Notes: a model not told the origin generated them from the sequence alone. DNA of 37,207 bases from Pseudoduganella danionis (GCF_009720775.1 NZ_WNKW01000012.1:1-37207), one strand, 5' to 3'; counted from the first letter of the stretch, positions 14,946 to 24,322 are shown. A program made the numbers and translations.

Positions 14946-15713
14946 ATGCCGAAAATTATCTCTGCCAACCTGAATGGCATCCGCTCCGCCGCCACCAAGG
15001 GCTTTTTCACCTGGATGGCCGAACAGGACGCCGATTTCGTCTGCGTGCAGGAACTCAAGGCGCAAGCGCCAGATATGCAGCCGGAGTTCCTCAACCCGCA
15101 GGGCTACCACGGCCATTTCCACTATGCCGAGAAAAAAGGTTATTCCGGCACGGGCGTGTACAGCAAAGTGGCACCGGACCGCGTGGTGATAGGCTTCGGC
15201 GCACCGGAATTCGATGCCGAAGGCCGCTATGTGCGTTGCGATTTCGGTAATCTGACGGTGATCTCCGTCTACTGCCCTTCCGGCTCCTCGGGCCCGGAAC
15301 GGCAGGAAGCCAAATTCCGCTTCATGGAACTGTTCCTGCCCCACCTGCAGACGCTGCACGCAGAGGGCCGCGAAGTGGTGATCTGCGGTGACTGGAACAT
15401 CGCCCACAAAGAGATAGACCTGAAGAACTGGAAAGGCAACAAGAAGAATTCCGGCTTCCTGCCGGAAGAGCGTGCGTGGATGACGCGCATCTTCGACGAA
15501 GTAGGTTTCGTCGATGTACACCGCGGTCTGGACCCGCGCGAAGAACAGTACACCTGGTGGAGCAACCGCGGTCAAGCATGGGCCAAGAACGTGGGCTGGC
15601 GTATCGACTATCAGGTGGCCACGCCCGGCATCGCCGCAACCGCCACCACGGTAGCCATCTACAAGGAGCAGCGCTTCTCCGACCATGCGCCGCTGACCAT
15701 CACCTACGCCTGA
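14946..15713 (+). CDS. xth: Exodeoxyribonuclease III
   Basis: The 255-residue enzyme belongs to the Mg-dependent exonuclease III / AP endonuclease family, which incises DNA 5' to abasic sites in base-excision repair. Catalytic features visible are Asn8/Asn10 in SANLNGIRSA, Glu36 in CVQELKAQ, the GDWNIAHKEIDLKNWKGN block, and Asp246-His247 in the terminal SDHAPLTI. The length fits the ExoA/XthA group. It stands alone, divergent from pyrE and convergent with the pseudouridine synthase gene. Confidence 0.96.
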   Translation: MPKIISANLNGIRSAATKGFFTWMAEQDADFVCVQELKAQAPDMQPEFLNPQGYHGHFHYAEKKGYSGTGVYSKVAPDRVVIGFGAPEFDAEGRYVRCDFGNLTVISVYCPSGSSGPERQEAKFRFMELFLPHLQTLHAEGREVVICGDWNIAHKEIDLKNWKGNKKNSGFLPEERAWMTRIFDEVGFVDVHRGLDPREEQYTWWSNRGQAWAKNVGWRIDYQVATPGIAATATTVAIYKEQRFSDHAPLTITYA

Positions 15714-15747
15714 TCGCCAAACCTGATGGCGTCACCGCCCGGTCACC

Positions 15748-16635
15748 TCACAGACTGCGGCGGCTGAAAAACTCGCGCCGCGCGCCCGTCAGCGGATCAT
15801 CGAAAGCGATGCGGCGCGCCAGCAGTTTCAAAGGCGCCGACACATCATCCTGCTTGCACGGCAGCGCAACGGGATAGAACGCATCGTTGATGATAGGGAT
15901 GCCCAGCGCCGCCAGATGCACGCGCAGCTGATGCTGGCGGCCAGTATGCGGCAGCAGACGGTACAGCGTGCAATCGGCACGCTGCTCGATCACATCGATC
16001 AGCGTCTCCGAATTGGGCTCGCCCTCGACTTCCTTCATGGTGAAGAATTTATCGCCTTCCACCATACGGCTGCGGTAAGTGAACGGAAAATCGCGCCCGT
16101 GCAGATGGGGTGCCAGCGCTTCGTATTCCTTCTCGATCACGCGCTGCTGGAATAGCGACTGATAGGCGCCACGGCTATCCTGCCGGCGCGAAAAGATCAC
16201 CACACCGGCCGTCTCGCGGTCGAGCCGGTGAATGGGCGTCAGTTCTTCCTCGTTGAACTGCTTCTTCAGCCGTACCAGCAAGGTCTCGTGCAGGAATCGG
16301 CCGGACGGTATCATGGGCAGGAAATGCGGCTTGTCCACCACCAGCAGATGCTGGTCCATGAACAGCACTTCTTCCTTGAACGGTATCGGTGTTTCCGCTG
16401 CCAGCTCGCGGTAGTAGAAAATCCGCATGCCACGCCGGAACGCGCTAACCGGTGCCAGCACCCTGCCCTCGCCATCGCGCACTTCGCCGCGCGCCATGCG
16501 GTCACGCCAACTGGCTTCGGCCACATCGGGAAAACGCACCAGCAGAAAACTCAGCAGGTCCGGCCACTGCCCTTCCGGCAGCCATAGGTAGCTGGGCGCG
16601 ACGCCGTCGCGCATGGGCAGTGGGGCTGCAGCCAT
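15748..16635 (-). CDS. RluA-family pseudouridine synthase
   Basis: The 295-residue enzyme isomerises uridine in RNA. The catalytic Asp139 is in HRLDRETAG, and the family motifs RLLPHTGRQHQLRVHLAALG and PIINDAFYP are present. The N-terminal 70 residues resemble a small S4-type RNA-binding module (WRDRMARGEVRDGEGRV). It differs from RluC/RluD in length and in the N-terminus and is closer to the RluA/TruC-like enzymes; the target base is not deducible. The start codon overlaps the M48 peptidase stop (ATGA at 16635), so the two are translationally coupled. Confidence 0.92.
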   Translation of the reverse strand: MAAAPLPMRDGVAPSYLWLPEGQWPDLLSFLLVRFPDVAEASWRDRMARGEVRDGEGRVLAPVSAFRRGMRIFYYRELAAETPIPFKEEVLFMDQHLLVVDKPHFLPMIPSGRFLHETLLVRLKKQFNEEELTPIHRLDRETAGVVIFSRRQDSRGAYQSLFQQRVIEKEYEALAPHLHGRDFPFTYRSRMVEGDKFFTMKEVEGEPNSETLIDVIEQRADCTLYRLLPHTGRQHQLRVHLAALGIPIINDAFYPVALPCKQDDVSAPLKLLARRIAFDDPLTGARREFFSRRSL

Positions 16636-17531
16636 CAGGATTTAGGCAGGGCCAGCGAGCGGTAAGGCGGCAGGTTGTCCGGATCGAGGCCACGCGCACG
16701 GGCGTACACGGGCAGCACCAGATACATATTCTTGTCCATGTCCTCGATACGCTTGCTGCCGCTGGGGTGAGTGGACAGGAAGGGCAAAGGCTGGCTCTTG
16801 TTCACAGCGCCCATCTTCTGCCACAGGGCGATGCCGGCACGCGGATCGAACCCGGCGCGGGCGGCCAGGTCGAGGCCGACCAGATCCGCTTCGCTTTCAT
16901 CATCGCGCGAGAAGCTCAACGCCGCGCCCTGCGCCACCGCGCCGGCAGCCGCATCGCCGAGGCGCGGATCTACCCCGAAATAGGCCGAGCCGATAGCGCC
17001 AAAAATGCGCGCACCGACCGAAGTAATCGCATTCTTGCCGGCCTGTTCGCGCGCATGCTCGCGCAAGGCGTGGGCAATTTCATGTCCCATTACCATCGCC
17101 ACTTCATCATCCGTCAGATTCAGCTTGACCAGAATGCCATTGTAGAAAGCGATGCGGCCACCGGGCATGCAGAAAGCATTCACGGTGGGCGAATTGAGCA
17201 GATTGACTTCCCACTTCCAGTTGGCAGAATCGGGATTCCAGCGCTTGGTAAACGGAATCAAGCGCTGGGCGATGGCGCGCAGGCGGATCAGTTGCGGGTT
17301 GCGGTCAGTGGCCACGGCATCCTTCTGGTGCGCCTGGGCCAGCATCTGGTCATACTGCAGCTTGGACTGCTGATCGAACTGGCGCGCATCGCCACCGAGC
17401 CCGCGCAGGCGCGACATGCGGGTAACGGGGATACCATCGTCCTGCGCCGCCGCGGGCAGGCCGGCGCATAGGCTGGCGCACAAGCTGGCCAGCGCCAGCG
17501 TGGCCGTCAGGGTTTTAGACTTTTTCATCAC
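16635..17531 (-). CDS. M48-family periplasmic metallopeptidase
   Basis: The 298-residue protease has a signal peptide (residues 1-29, ending LPAAAQ) and a zinc site with His150-Glu151-x-x-His154 in MGHEIAHALREH and the third ligand Glu214 in DESEAD. A short conserved block, STHPSGSKRIEDM, lies near the end. It resembles LoiP/YcaL-type proteases that act on outer-membrane proteins, but with no Cys lipobox visible it is probably soluble in the periplasm. The start overlaps the end of the AmpG-like gene by 17 bp, and the stop overlaps the pseudouridine synthase start. Confidence 0.92.
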   Translation of the reverse strand: MMKKSKTLTATLALASLCASLCAGLPAAAQDDGIPVTRMSRLRGLGGDARQFDQQSKLQYDQMLAQAHQKDAVATDRNPQLIRLRAIAQRLIPFTKRWNPDSANWKWEVNLLNSPTVNAFCMPGGRIAFYNGILVKLNLTDDEVAMVMGHEIAHALREHAREQAGKNAITSVGARIFGAIGSAYFGVDPRLGDAAAGAVAQGAALSFSRDDESEADLVGLDLAARAGFDPRAGIALWQKMGAVNKSQPLPFLSTHPSGSKRIEDMDKNMYLVLPVYARARGLDPDNLPPYRSLALPKS

Positions 17532-18816
17532 GAGTGTTCCATGGAGCGATTTTGGGCAGCATCATCATGGCAGGAAACGCCATGATAAAGCACACAATAA
17601 AGAACCAGAACCAGCCCGTCTGCGCCACGATATAGCCTACCGAGGAGTTGATAAACGTGCGCGGCACAGCAGCCAGACTGGAAAATAATGCGTACTGGGT
17701 GGCAGTGTAACGCGGATCAGTGGCACGCGACATGAAGGCGACCAGCGCGGCCGCGCCCAGCCCCAGGCTGGCAAACGCTTCGAAGCCGAAGGCGGCGCTG
17801 AGCAGCCACATGTCCGGCCCCACTTTGGCCAGCCAGGCAAAGCCGAGGATGGCCAGCGCCTGCAGCACGCCGAACACCCACAGGGCGCGGTTAATGCCCA
17901 GTTTAATCATCCAGATGCCGCCCACGGCACCGCCGGCCAGCGCAGCCCACCAGCCCGTGGCGTTGGCGGCCAGACCGATCTGCTTGGTGGTAAAGCCTAT
18001 ATCGAGGAAGAACTTGGTCGACAGCGCGGTCGACATGCTGTCGCCGATTTTATACAGCAGCACGAAGGCGATGATCAGCATGGCCTGCCGCCAGCCATCG
18101 CGCTGGATGAATTCGCGGAACGGCAGCACCACGGCTTCCTGCAGATTTTTCGGTGGCGCGCCATACACAGCCGGCTCGTGCGCCAGCAGCGTGCAGACCA
18201 GACCGGGCAGCATGAAGGCCGCGACGATCCAGAACACGGCCTGCCACGGCATGCTGTCGGCCAGCACCAGTCCCAGCGCGCTGGGGATCAGGCTGGCCGC
18301 CTTGTAGGCATTGACGATGATGGCGGCGCCCAGCCCCTGCTCGTTCTCGGCCAGAATTTCGCGCCGGTAGGCATCGATCACCACGTCCTGACTGGCGGAC
18401 AGGAAGGCGATCAGGAACACCCCGCCCGCGATCAGCGGCAATTGCTGCTGCGGGTCCAGCATACCCAGCGCGCCGATCACGAGGAACAGCGCCAGCTGGG
18501 TCAGCGCCATCCAGCCACGGCGCCGGCCCAGCGGGCCGATGGCGTAGCGGTCCATGAACGGCGCCCACAGGAACTTGAAGGTATAGGGAAAAGTCACCAG
18601 CGCGAACAGGCCCAGTGCTTTCACATCGAGGCCGGACTTGGCCAGCCAGGCCTGCATCAGATAGATCAGCGTGTACAGCGGCAGGCCGGAGCTGAAGCCG
18701 AAGAACAGGATGGCCACCGTGCGGCTGTTGAAATAGGTACGCCAGTGGCGTGCAGCCGCGGCGGCTTCCGGTGTAGCTTGCGCTGCGGCGCCCGGATTGG
18801 CGTCCCTTGTGGTCAT
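17515..18816 (-). CDS. ampG: AmpG-like muropeptide MFS permease
   Basis: The 433-residue inner-membrane protein of the major facilitator superfamily has at least ten hydrophobic segments. AmpG-type features are the N-terminal FSSGLPLYTLIYLMQAWL, the SASQDVVIDAYRREIL block, and GLGAAIIVNAYKAA. AmpG imports anhydromuropeptides for cell-wall recycling and, where ampC/ampR exist, links recycling to beta-lactamase induction. No ampC is in the window. The gene is 5 bp after metW and overlaps the M48 gene, suggesting a long minus-strand transcription unit. Assignment to AmpG rather than a paralogue is likely but not proven. Confidence 0.87.
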   Translation of the reverse strand: MTTRDANPGAAAQATPEAAAAARHWRTYFNSRTVAILFFGFSSGLPLYTLIYLMQAWLAKSGLDVKALGLFALVTFPYTFKFLWAPFMDRYAIGPLGRRRGWMALTQLALFLVIGALGMLDPQQQLPLIAGGVFLIAFLSASQDVVIDAYRREILAENEQGLGAAIIVNAYKAASLIPSALGLVLADSMPWQAVFWIVAAFMLPGLVCTLLAHEPAVYGAPPKNLQEAVVLPFREFIQRDGWRQAMLIIAFVLLYKIGDSMSTALSTKFFLDIGFTTKQIGLAANATGWWAALAGGAVGGIWMIKLGINRALWVFGVLQALAILGFAWLAKVGPDMWLLSAAFGFEAFASLGLGAAALVAFMSRATDPRYTATQYALFSSLAAVPRTFINSSVGYIVAQTGWFWFFIVCFIMAFPAMMMLPKIAPWNTRDEKV

Positions 18817-18821
18817 CAGTA

Positions 18822-19427
18822 CTATGCCTTTCTACGTAAGCGGAACACGGCCAGATCGCCGCGCAAATTGGGCAGGAAGTTGACGCGCTCGCCTTCGGCC
18901 AGTGCCACGCATTCCATCACTTCCAGCCCGCAGTCCTCGGCCAGATCGCGGAAATCATTAATCGTCGCACAGCGCACGTTGGGCGTGTCATACCATTCAT
19001 ACGGCAGCGATTCGGATACCGGCATGCGCCCTTTGAGCAGCGCCACACGGTGCGGCCAGTAAGCGAAGTTGGGGAAGGACACAATGGCTTCCTTGCCGAC
19101 GCGGACGATGTCGCGCAGCAGTGCTTCCACCTGCTTCATCATCTGCAGCGACGACAGGCACAGCACCGTATCGAAGCTGTTATCGCCGAACAGCGCCAGC
19201 CCCTTCTCCATATCCTGCTGGATCACGCGCACGCCGCGCCTGGTACTTTCCAGTACCTTGTCATCGGCGATCTCGATGCCGTAGCCGCTGCACTGCTTGT
19301 CGCTCTGCAGATATTCCATCATCACGCCATCGCCGCAACCGACGTCCAGCACATGCGCACCGGGCGCTACCCAGTGGGCGATAAAGGCCAGATCCGGCCG
19401 CGCCTTGCTCAAGTCATTGAAATTCAC
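18822..19427 (-). CDS. metW: Methionine biosynthesis protein MetW
   Basis: MetW is a SAM-dependent methyltransferase-like protein that partners MetX in methionine synthesis in many proteobacteria. I chose the GTG at 19427: GGAGG lies 6 nt upstream, and the GTGA overlaps the metX stop. This gives 201 residues. The SAM-binding loop HVLDVGCGDG is at about residues 25-34; other family blocks are GIEIADDKV, FDTVLCLSSLQMM and SFPNFAYWPHR. The metX-metW order is the usual one. The ampG-like gene follows by 5 bp. Confidence 0.95.
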   Translation of the reverse strand: MNFNDLSKARPDLAFIAHWVAPGAHVLDVGCGDGVMMEYLQSDKQCSGYGIEIADDKVLESTRRGVRVIQQDMEKGLALFGDNSFDTVLCLSSLQMMKQVEALLRDIVRVGKEAIVSFPNFAYWPHRVALLKGRMPVSESLPYEWYDTPNVRCATINDFRDLAEDCGLEVMECVALAEGERVNFLPNLRGDLAVFRLRRKA

Positions 19428-20602
19428 TGCGCACCTCCGATCTCGTCCCATACCTGACCGTAATAGGCCCGCACCATATTCATGTAACGCGAGTCATCGA
19501 GCAGGAAAGCATCGTGGCCGTGCGGCGCATCGATTTCCGCATAGGTGACCTGACGCCGGTTGCTGATCAAGGCCTGCACGATTTCCTGACTACGCTCGGG
19601 CGAGAAACGCCAGTCCGTGGTGAACGAAGCCAGGAAGAATTTGGCGCGCGTCGCGGCCAGCGTTTTGGCCAGATCACCACCATGGGCACGCGCCGGATCG
19701 AAGTAATCGAGCGCCTTGGTGATCAGCAGATAGGTGTTGGCGTCGAAGTATTCGCTGAACTTGTCGCCCTGGTAGCGCAGATACGATTCGATCTCGAAAT
19801 CCACGCCGAAACCGAATTTATATTCGCCTTCGCCCTCGGCGCAACTGCCTGCCGCTGCGCCTGTGCCGGCATCGCGCAGCCGGCGGCCGAATTTCTCCGC
19901 CATGTCGTCATCCGACAAATAAGTGATATGCCCCACCATGCGCGCCACGCGCAGACCATTCTTGGGCACTACGCCGTGTTCGTAGAAATCGCCGCCATGG
20001 TAGTCGGGATCGGACAGGATGGCCTGCCGCGCCACGTCGTTGAAGGCGATATTCTGTGCCGACAGCTTGGCGGTGGAAGCGATCACGATGCAGTGGCGCA
20101 GCCGCTCCGGATACATGATGGACCAGGCCAGCGCCTGCATGCCGCCCAGCGAGCCGCCCATCACGGCGGCGAACTGGGTAATGCCCAGCGCATCGGCCAG
20201 ACGCGCCTGCGCCGCCACCCAGTCTTCCACCGTGACCACGGGGAAGGCCGCACCATACGGCTTGCCGGTGGCGGGATTGGTGTGCATAGGGCCCGTCGAG
20301 CCAAAGCAGGAGCCCAGATTGTTAATCCCGATGACGAAGAATTTATTCGTATCGAGCGGCTTGCCGGGACCGACCATATTGTCCCACCAGCCCTGACTTT
20401 TCGGCTGGCCTTCATACACGCCGGCCACATGGTGCGAAGCGTTGAGCGCATGGCAGACCAGCACCGCGTTCGATTTGTCGGCATTCAGCGTGCCGTAGGT
20501 CTCATACATCAGCATGTAGTCGCGCAGCGAAGCACCGCTCTGCAACTGCAGCGGCTGCGCAAAATGCATGGTTTGCGGAGATACGTATCCTAAGGATGAC
20601 AT
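19424..20602 (-). CDS. metX: Homoserine O-acyltransferase MetX
   Basis: MetX acylates homoserine, the first committed step of methionine synthesis. The ATG at 20602 gives 392 residues beginning MSSLGYVSPQ; an upstream in-frame start is less plausible. The alpha/beta hydrolase triad is visible: Ser151 in MGGSLGGMQ, an Asp in SFTTDWRFSP, and His in DAPHGHDAF. Whether acetyl-CoA or succinyl-CoA is used cannot be told by eye; betaproteobacterial MetX proteins often use succinyl-CoA. It is coupled to metW by a GTGA overlap. The 90-bp leader contains GC-rich hairpins. Confidence 0.96.
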   Translation of the reverse strand: MSSLGYVSPQTMHFAQPLQLQSGASLRDYMLMYETYGTLNADKSNAVLVCHALNASHHVAGVYEGQPKSQGWWDNMVGPGKPLDTNKFFVIGINNLGSCFGSTGPMHTNPATGKPYGAAFPVVTVEDWVAAQARLADALGITQFAAVMGGSLGGMQALAWSIMYPERLRHCIVIASTAKLSAQNIAFNDVARQAILSDPDYHGGDFYEHGVVPKNGLRVARMVGHITYLSDDDMAEKFGRRLRDAGTGAAAGSCAEGEGEYKFGFGVDFEIESYLRYQGDKFSEYFDANTYLLITKALDYFDPARAHGGDLAKTLAATRAKFFLASFTTDWRFSPERSQEIVQALISNRRQVTYAEIDAPHGHDAFLLDDSRYMNMVRAYYGQVWDEIGGAQ

Positions 20603-20645
20603 TGTTTCAGTGTTTTCTAGGGGGCGGCCCCACGGGCCATCTAAC

Positions 20646-20674
20646 AAGGCGGAACCGCGAGGATGGGTTCCGCC
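20646..20674 (-). terminator. Hairpin between ptsI and metX
   Basis: A perfect 9-bp stem, GGCGGAACC/GGTTCCGCC (20648-20656 and 20666-20674), with a 9-nt loop is followed on the minus strand by TTGTTAG. It lies about 20 bp after ptsI and about 45 bp before the metX start. It probably separates the two units; the U-run is poor, so it could also be part of the metX leader. Confidence 0.6.
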
Positions 20675-20692
20675 GTCTGGGTAGCCCCTCGG

Positions 20693-22483
20693 CTACATCA
20701 ACTGCAATTGTTCGACCGCGTCTGCAATTACGTTGGGTTCCATCGAACGCATGATCTTGCGGGTTTGCGGCATGATGCGCGCAAGGTCGCTGTTCAGGAT
20801 TTCCTGCTTGACCGACAGCAGCTGTGCCGGGTGCATCGAGAATTCGCGCAACCCCATGCCGAGCAGCAGACGGGTAAGTTTGATATCGCCCGCCATTTCG
20901 CCGCACACCGCCACGTCGATTCCGGCCTTATGCCCTGCTGCGATTGTCATGGAGATTAACTGCAGCACGGCCGGATGGAGGGGATTGTAAAGGTGTGCGA
21001 CCTCATAATCAACCCGGTCGATGGCCAGCGTGTACTGGATCAGGTCATTGGTCCCTATCGACAGGAAGTCCATGCGCTTGACGAACATGGGCAGGGCCAG
21101 GGCCGCTGCCGGTATCTCTATCATGGCGCCCACATCGACATCTTCATCGAATTTCTCGCCCCGTTCGCGCAGCGCCGCCTTGGCCTGCTCCACCATGGCC
21201 AGCGACTGGTCGATCTCGAAAGCATGGGCCAGCATGGGGATCAGGATGCGCACCTTGCCGAACGCCGAGGCGCGCAGGATGGCGCGCAACTGGGTCAGGA
21301 AAATCTGCGGTTCGGCCAGACAATAGCGGATCGCGCGCAGACCCAGTGCGGGATTGAGCGCCGTCTGTTCGCTCTGGTCGAGCGGCTTGTCGGCGCCGAT
21401 ATCGAGCGTGCGGATGGTGACGGGACGGCCTTTCATGGCCACCACGGCGCGCTTGTACTGCTCGAACTGCTCATCCTCGGAAGGGATCCGGCTATCGCGC
21501 CCCATGAACAGGAATTCGGAACGGAACAGGCCCACGCCGTTGGCGCCCGCTTCCATCGCCGCCGCACAATCGTCCGGCAGTTCGATATTCGCCAGCAGGG
21601 TGATCTCGGTACCATCCTTGGTGATGGCCGGGGTCTTTTTCAGCTTGTTGAGCTTTTTGCGCGCACGCGCCGCCACCGCCTGACGCTCGCGGTACTGCTC
21701 CAGCACCAGCGAACTGGGGTTGGCAATCACCACGCCGGCATCGCCGTCGATGATCAGCCAGTCATCCTGCTCGATCAGGGTCGAGGCACCGGCCATGCCC
21801 ACTGCGGCCGGAATGTCGAGGCTACGCGCGACGATGGCCGTGTGCGAGTTCTGCCCGCCCACGTCGGTGACGAAGCCGATGAAGGAGCGGTCGCGGAACT
21901 GCAGCATGTCGGCCGGCGAGATATCGTGCGCCACGATGATCATCTGGGCCTGGAATTCATCCTCGCCGCTGCTCGCGGCCGGCAGGGTCTGGGCCGTGCC
22001 CAGCAAAACTTTCAGCACGCGCTCGGCCACCTGCTGGATATCGACCTTGCGCTCGCGCAGATAGGGGTCTTCGATTTCGTCGAACTGGGCCGACAGCTCA
22101 TCGATCTGGGTCAGCAGCGCCCATTCGGCGTTGTAGTGGCGCGTGCGGATGATGTCCAGCGGCTCTTCCGAGATCATGGGATCGGACAGGATCAGCGCAT
22201 GCACATCGATGAAGGCGCCCAGCTCGGTCGGAGCATCTTTGGGCAATTCGTTCCACAGGGTCTGCAGTTCCACGTGCACCTGCGCCAGCGCTTCCTGCAA
22301 ACGCCGCACTTCCGCTTCCAGCAGCTCCTCGGCCACCAGATAGTGCTGCACGTCGAGTGCGGCAGGCGCCAGCTTGTGGGCGCGGCCGATGGCGATCCCG
22401 CGCGAGACGGGAATGCCGTGCAGAGTGAACGAAGCGACCGGCGCTCCGCTCGGGCTACGTAGGCGGCTGCGGTCCCCCGGCAT
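20693..22483 (-). CDS. ptsI: Phosphoenolpyruvate-protein phosphotransferase (PTS Enzyme I)
   Basis: Enzyme I takes phosphate from phosphoenolpyruvate and passes it to HPr. The 596-residue frame starts at ATG 22483 (MPGDRSRLRS); the conserved start of the family, ASFTLHGIPVSRGIAIG, begins at residue 17, so there is a short N-terminal extension, and no better start is seen. The active His214 is in DVGGQNSHTAIVARSL. The PEP-binding barrel has EAGANGVGLFRSEFLFMGR and the C-terminal CGEMAGD. The start overlaps the ptsH stop (TAATG). With HPr and a mannose-type EIIA, but no permease, it probably serves a regulatory PTS. Confidence 0.96.
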   Translation of the reverse strand: MPGDRSRLRSPSGAPVASFTLHGIPVSRGIAIGRAHKLAPAALDVQHYLVAEELLEAEVRRLQEALAQVHVELQTLWNELPKDAPTELGAFIDVHALILSDPMISEEPLDIIRTRHYNAEWALLTQIDELSAQFDEIEDPYLRERKVDIQQVAERVLKVLLGTAQTLPAASSGEDEFQAQMIIVAHDISPADMLQFRDRSFIGFVTDVGGQNSHTAIVARSLDIPAAVGMAGASTLIEQDDWLIIDGDAGVVIANPSSLVLEQYRERQAVAARARKKLNKLKKTPAITKDGTEITLLANIELPDDCAAAMEAGANGVGLFRSEFLFMGRDSRIPSEDEQFEQYKRAVVAMKGRPVTIRTLDIGADKPLDQSEQTALNPALGLRAIRYCLAEPQIFLTQLRAILRASAFGKVRILIPMLAHAFEIDQSLAMVEQAKAALRERGEKFDEDVDVGAMIEIPAAALALPMFVKRMDFLSIGTNDLIQYTLAIDRVDYEVAHLYNPLHPAVLQLISMTIAAGHKAGIDVAVCGEMAGDIKLTRLLLGMGLREFSMHPAQLLSVKQEILNSDLARIMPQTRKIMRSMEPNVIADAVEQLQLM

Positions 22484-22752
22484 TACTCGCCTTCGCCGAA
22501 TTTATCGTTGACCAGCGCCGTCAGCGCCGTGATGCAATCGCCTTCGTCGGCGCCATCGGCTTCCAGCAGCACTTTGGCGCCTTTACCGGCGGCCAGCATC
22601 ATCACGCCCATGATGGATTTGGCATTGACCCGGCGCGCATTACGGGTGAGCCAGACATCGCTCTGATATTTTGCTGCCAGTTGGGTGAATTTAGCGGAAG
22701 CACGCGCATGTAAACCAAGCTTGTTGATAATCTCGAGTTCTTGCTGAATCAT
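22483..22752 (-). CDS. ptsH: PTS phosphocarrier protein HPr
   Basis: HPr shuttles phosphate from Enzyme I to EIIA proteins. The 89 residues contain the active His15 in NKLGLHARAS and the Ser46 region NAKSIMGVMML, the site used by HPr kinase where one is present. The length is normal for proteobacterial HPr/NPr. The TAA stop overlaps the ptsI ATG, which implies coupled translation. The EIIA gene lies 106 bp upstream on the same strand. Confidence 0.97.
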   Translation of the reverse strand: MIQQELEIINKLGLHARASAKFTQLAAKYQSDVWLTRNARRVNAKSIMGVMMLAAGKGAKVLLEADGADEGDCITALTALVNDKFGEGE

Positions 22753-22858
22753 TTTTCTTTTATCTCAATCAGAAATGCGCACTGCAAAAGCCACCGCCAG
22801 CGCTGCGCGCGCCTTGCGACGGCCACGAAAAACCTGCCCCGGCCGGCCCCCCAGGCAC

Positions 22859-23266
22859 CTAGACGGCGCCGACGCGGATACGGTTATCCACCCGCACCGC
22901 ACCGCTCTGGGCGCCCGCCAGCGCCATTTCCACCACCACATCGAGCGCTTCGCGCCGGTAGGTGATGGCGCGCAGCAGCATGGGCAGGCTGATGCCGGCG
23001 ATCACTTCCACCCGTCCGGCATCGGCCAGACAGTTGCAGCAATTGGCGGGGGTGCCGCCTTTCACGTCCGTCATCACCAGCACGCCGCTGCCCGTATCGA
23101 GCCGCTTGATGGCGGCTGCGGCCAGCGCCTGCACTTCGCCCAGATCCTGGTCGGCAATCACGTCGATCGCTTCCAGTTGCTCGGTGGGGCTACGGAACAC
23201 GTGCGCGCAGGCAGCCATAAAAGCCTGCCCCAGCGGCGCATGTGTCATAAGCAGTATGCCAACCAT
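22859..23266 (-). CDS. PTS EIIA component, mannose/fructose/sorbose family
   Basis: The 135-residue protein has the EIIA-Man fold pattern: MVGILLMTHAPLGQ with the phosphoryl His9, the GVLVMTDVKGGTPANCC turn, and LPMLLRAI. In betaproteobacteria a single such EIIA beside HPr and Enzyme I forms a PTS without a membrane permease, thought to act in regulation. It lies between gshB (87 bp upstream) and ptsH. No EIIB or EIIC gene is in the window. Confidence 0.93.
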   Translation of the reverse strand: MVGILLMTHAPLGQAFMAACAHVFRSPTEQLEAIDVIADQDLGEVQALAAAAIKRLDTGSGVLVMTDVKGGTPANCCNCLADAGRVEVIAGISLPMLLRAITYRREALDVVVEMALAGAQSGAVRVDNRIRVGAV

Positions 23267-23353
23267 ATTCTTAAACCGCCAGTCAGTACCGGAGTTTTTT
23301 AATACTATCCGGCAAAATTGTTAATTATTGGTTGCGAAAACTGCTTGCGAAAT

Positions 23354-24322
23354 TCAGTCGCCAGTATCCGTCGCCAGCTCCTGCGCCACTGCCGCTTCCA
23401 CCGCATCCACGAACATGGCGGCCACATGGAAGCCGGTCTGCGCCGTGATCTCCTGGAAGCAGGTCGGGCTGGTAACATTGACTTCGGTCAGGTTCTCGCC
23501 GATTACGTCTAATCCTACCAGCAACAGCCCCCGTGCGGCCAGTTTCGGCCCCAGCGTATTGGCAATTTCATAATCCCGTTCGCTCAAAGGTTGCGCTACG
23601 CCAACGCCACCAGCCGCCAGATTACCGCGTACTTCGCCATTCTGGGGGATGCGTGCGAGCGCAAACGGCACCGGTTTGCCGCCGATCACGAGGATGCGCT
23701 TGTCGCCTTTGACGATGGCGGGGATATAGCGCTGCACCATGATGGTCCGGCTGCCCTGCTGGGTCAGGGTTTCGATGATGGAGCCCAGATTCATGCCGTC
23801 GGCCGTGACGCGGAAGATGCCCGAGCCGCCCATGCCATCCAGCGGCTTGAGGATGATGTCGCCATGCTGCTGCTGGAACGCGCGGATGCGCGTTTCGTCG
23901 CTGCTCACCAGCGTGGGCGCGGTGAATTCGCTGAACTGGGCAATCGACAGCTTCTCGTTGTGGTCACGGATGGCGGACGGCTTGTTGAACACGCGCGCGC
24001 CCTGCTTTTCGGCCAGCTCCAGCAGATAGGTGCCGTACACGTATTCCATGTCGAACGGCGGGTCCTTGCGCTGGATGATGGCGTCGAACTGGCCCAGATC
24101 GCATTCTTCGGCCGGCGCCGCGCGATACCAGTCACTCGCATCGCCCGTCAGCGTGATGGCACTCACACGCGCCGTCACGCGGCCGTTTTCGAGTGCCATA
24201 TCGCGCTGCTCGAACGCATACACGGCATGGCCGCGCCGGGCCGCCTCCACCATCATGGCGTAGGTCGAATCCTTGTAGGTCTTGAAACTGGCCAGCGGGT
24301 CGGCGAGGAAAGCTATCTTCAT
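23354..24322 (-). CDS. gshB: Glutathione synthetase
   Basis: GshB joins gamma-glutamylcysteine and glycine with ATP to give glutathione. I chose the ATG at 24322 (MKIAFLADPLASFKTYKDST), which matches the usual family start and gives 322 residues. ATP-grasp features include RKDPPFDMEYVYGTY, IILKPLDGMGGSGIFRV and the metal site region EVNVTSPTCFQEI. It lies 68 bp behind gshA, so both steps of glutathione synthesis are adjacent. The EIIA gene follows after 87 bp. Confidence 0.97.
   Translation of the reverse strand: MKIAFLADPLASFKTYKDSTYAMMVEAARRGHAVYAFEQRDMALENGRVTARVSAITLTGDASDWYRAAPAEECDLGQFDAIIQRKDPPFDMEYVYGTYLLELAEKQGARVFNKPSAIRDHNEKLSIAQFSEFTAPTLVSSDETRIRAFQQQHGDIILKPLDGMGGSGIFRVTADGMNLGSIIETLTQQGSRTIMVQRYIPAIVKGDKRILVIGGKPVPFALARIPQNGEVRGNLAAGGVGVAQPLSERDYEIANTLGPKLAARGLLLVGLDVIGENLTEVNVTSPTCFQEITAQTGFHVAAMFVDAVEAAVAQELATDTGD

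Noticed and set aside
17512..17520. GTTTTAGAC, an exact match to the iteron sequence read in reverse
   Set aside because: It is a single copy within the codons of the M48 peptidase signal peptide, with no neighbouring units, so it is taken as chance.
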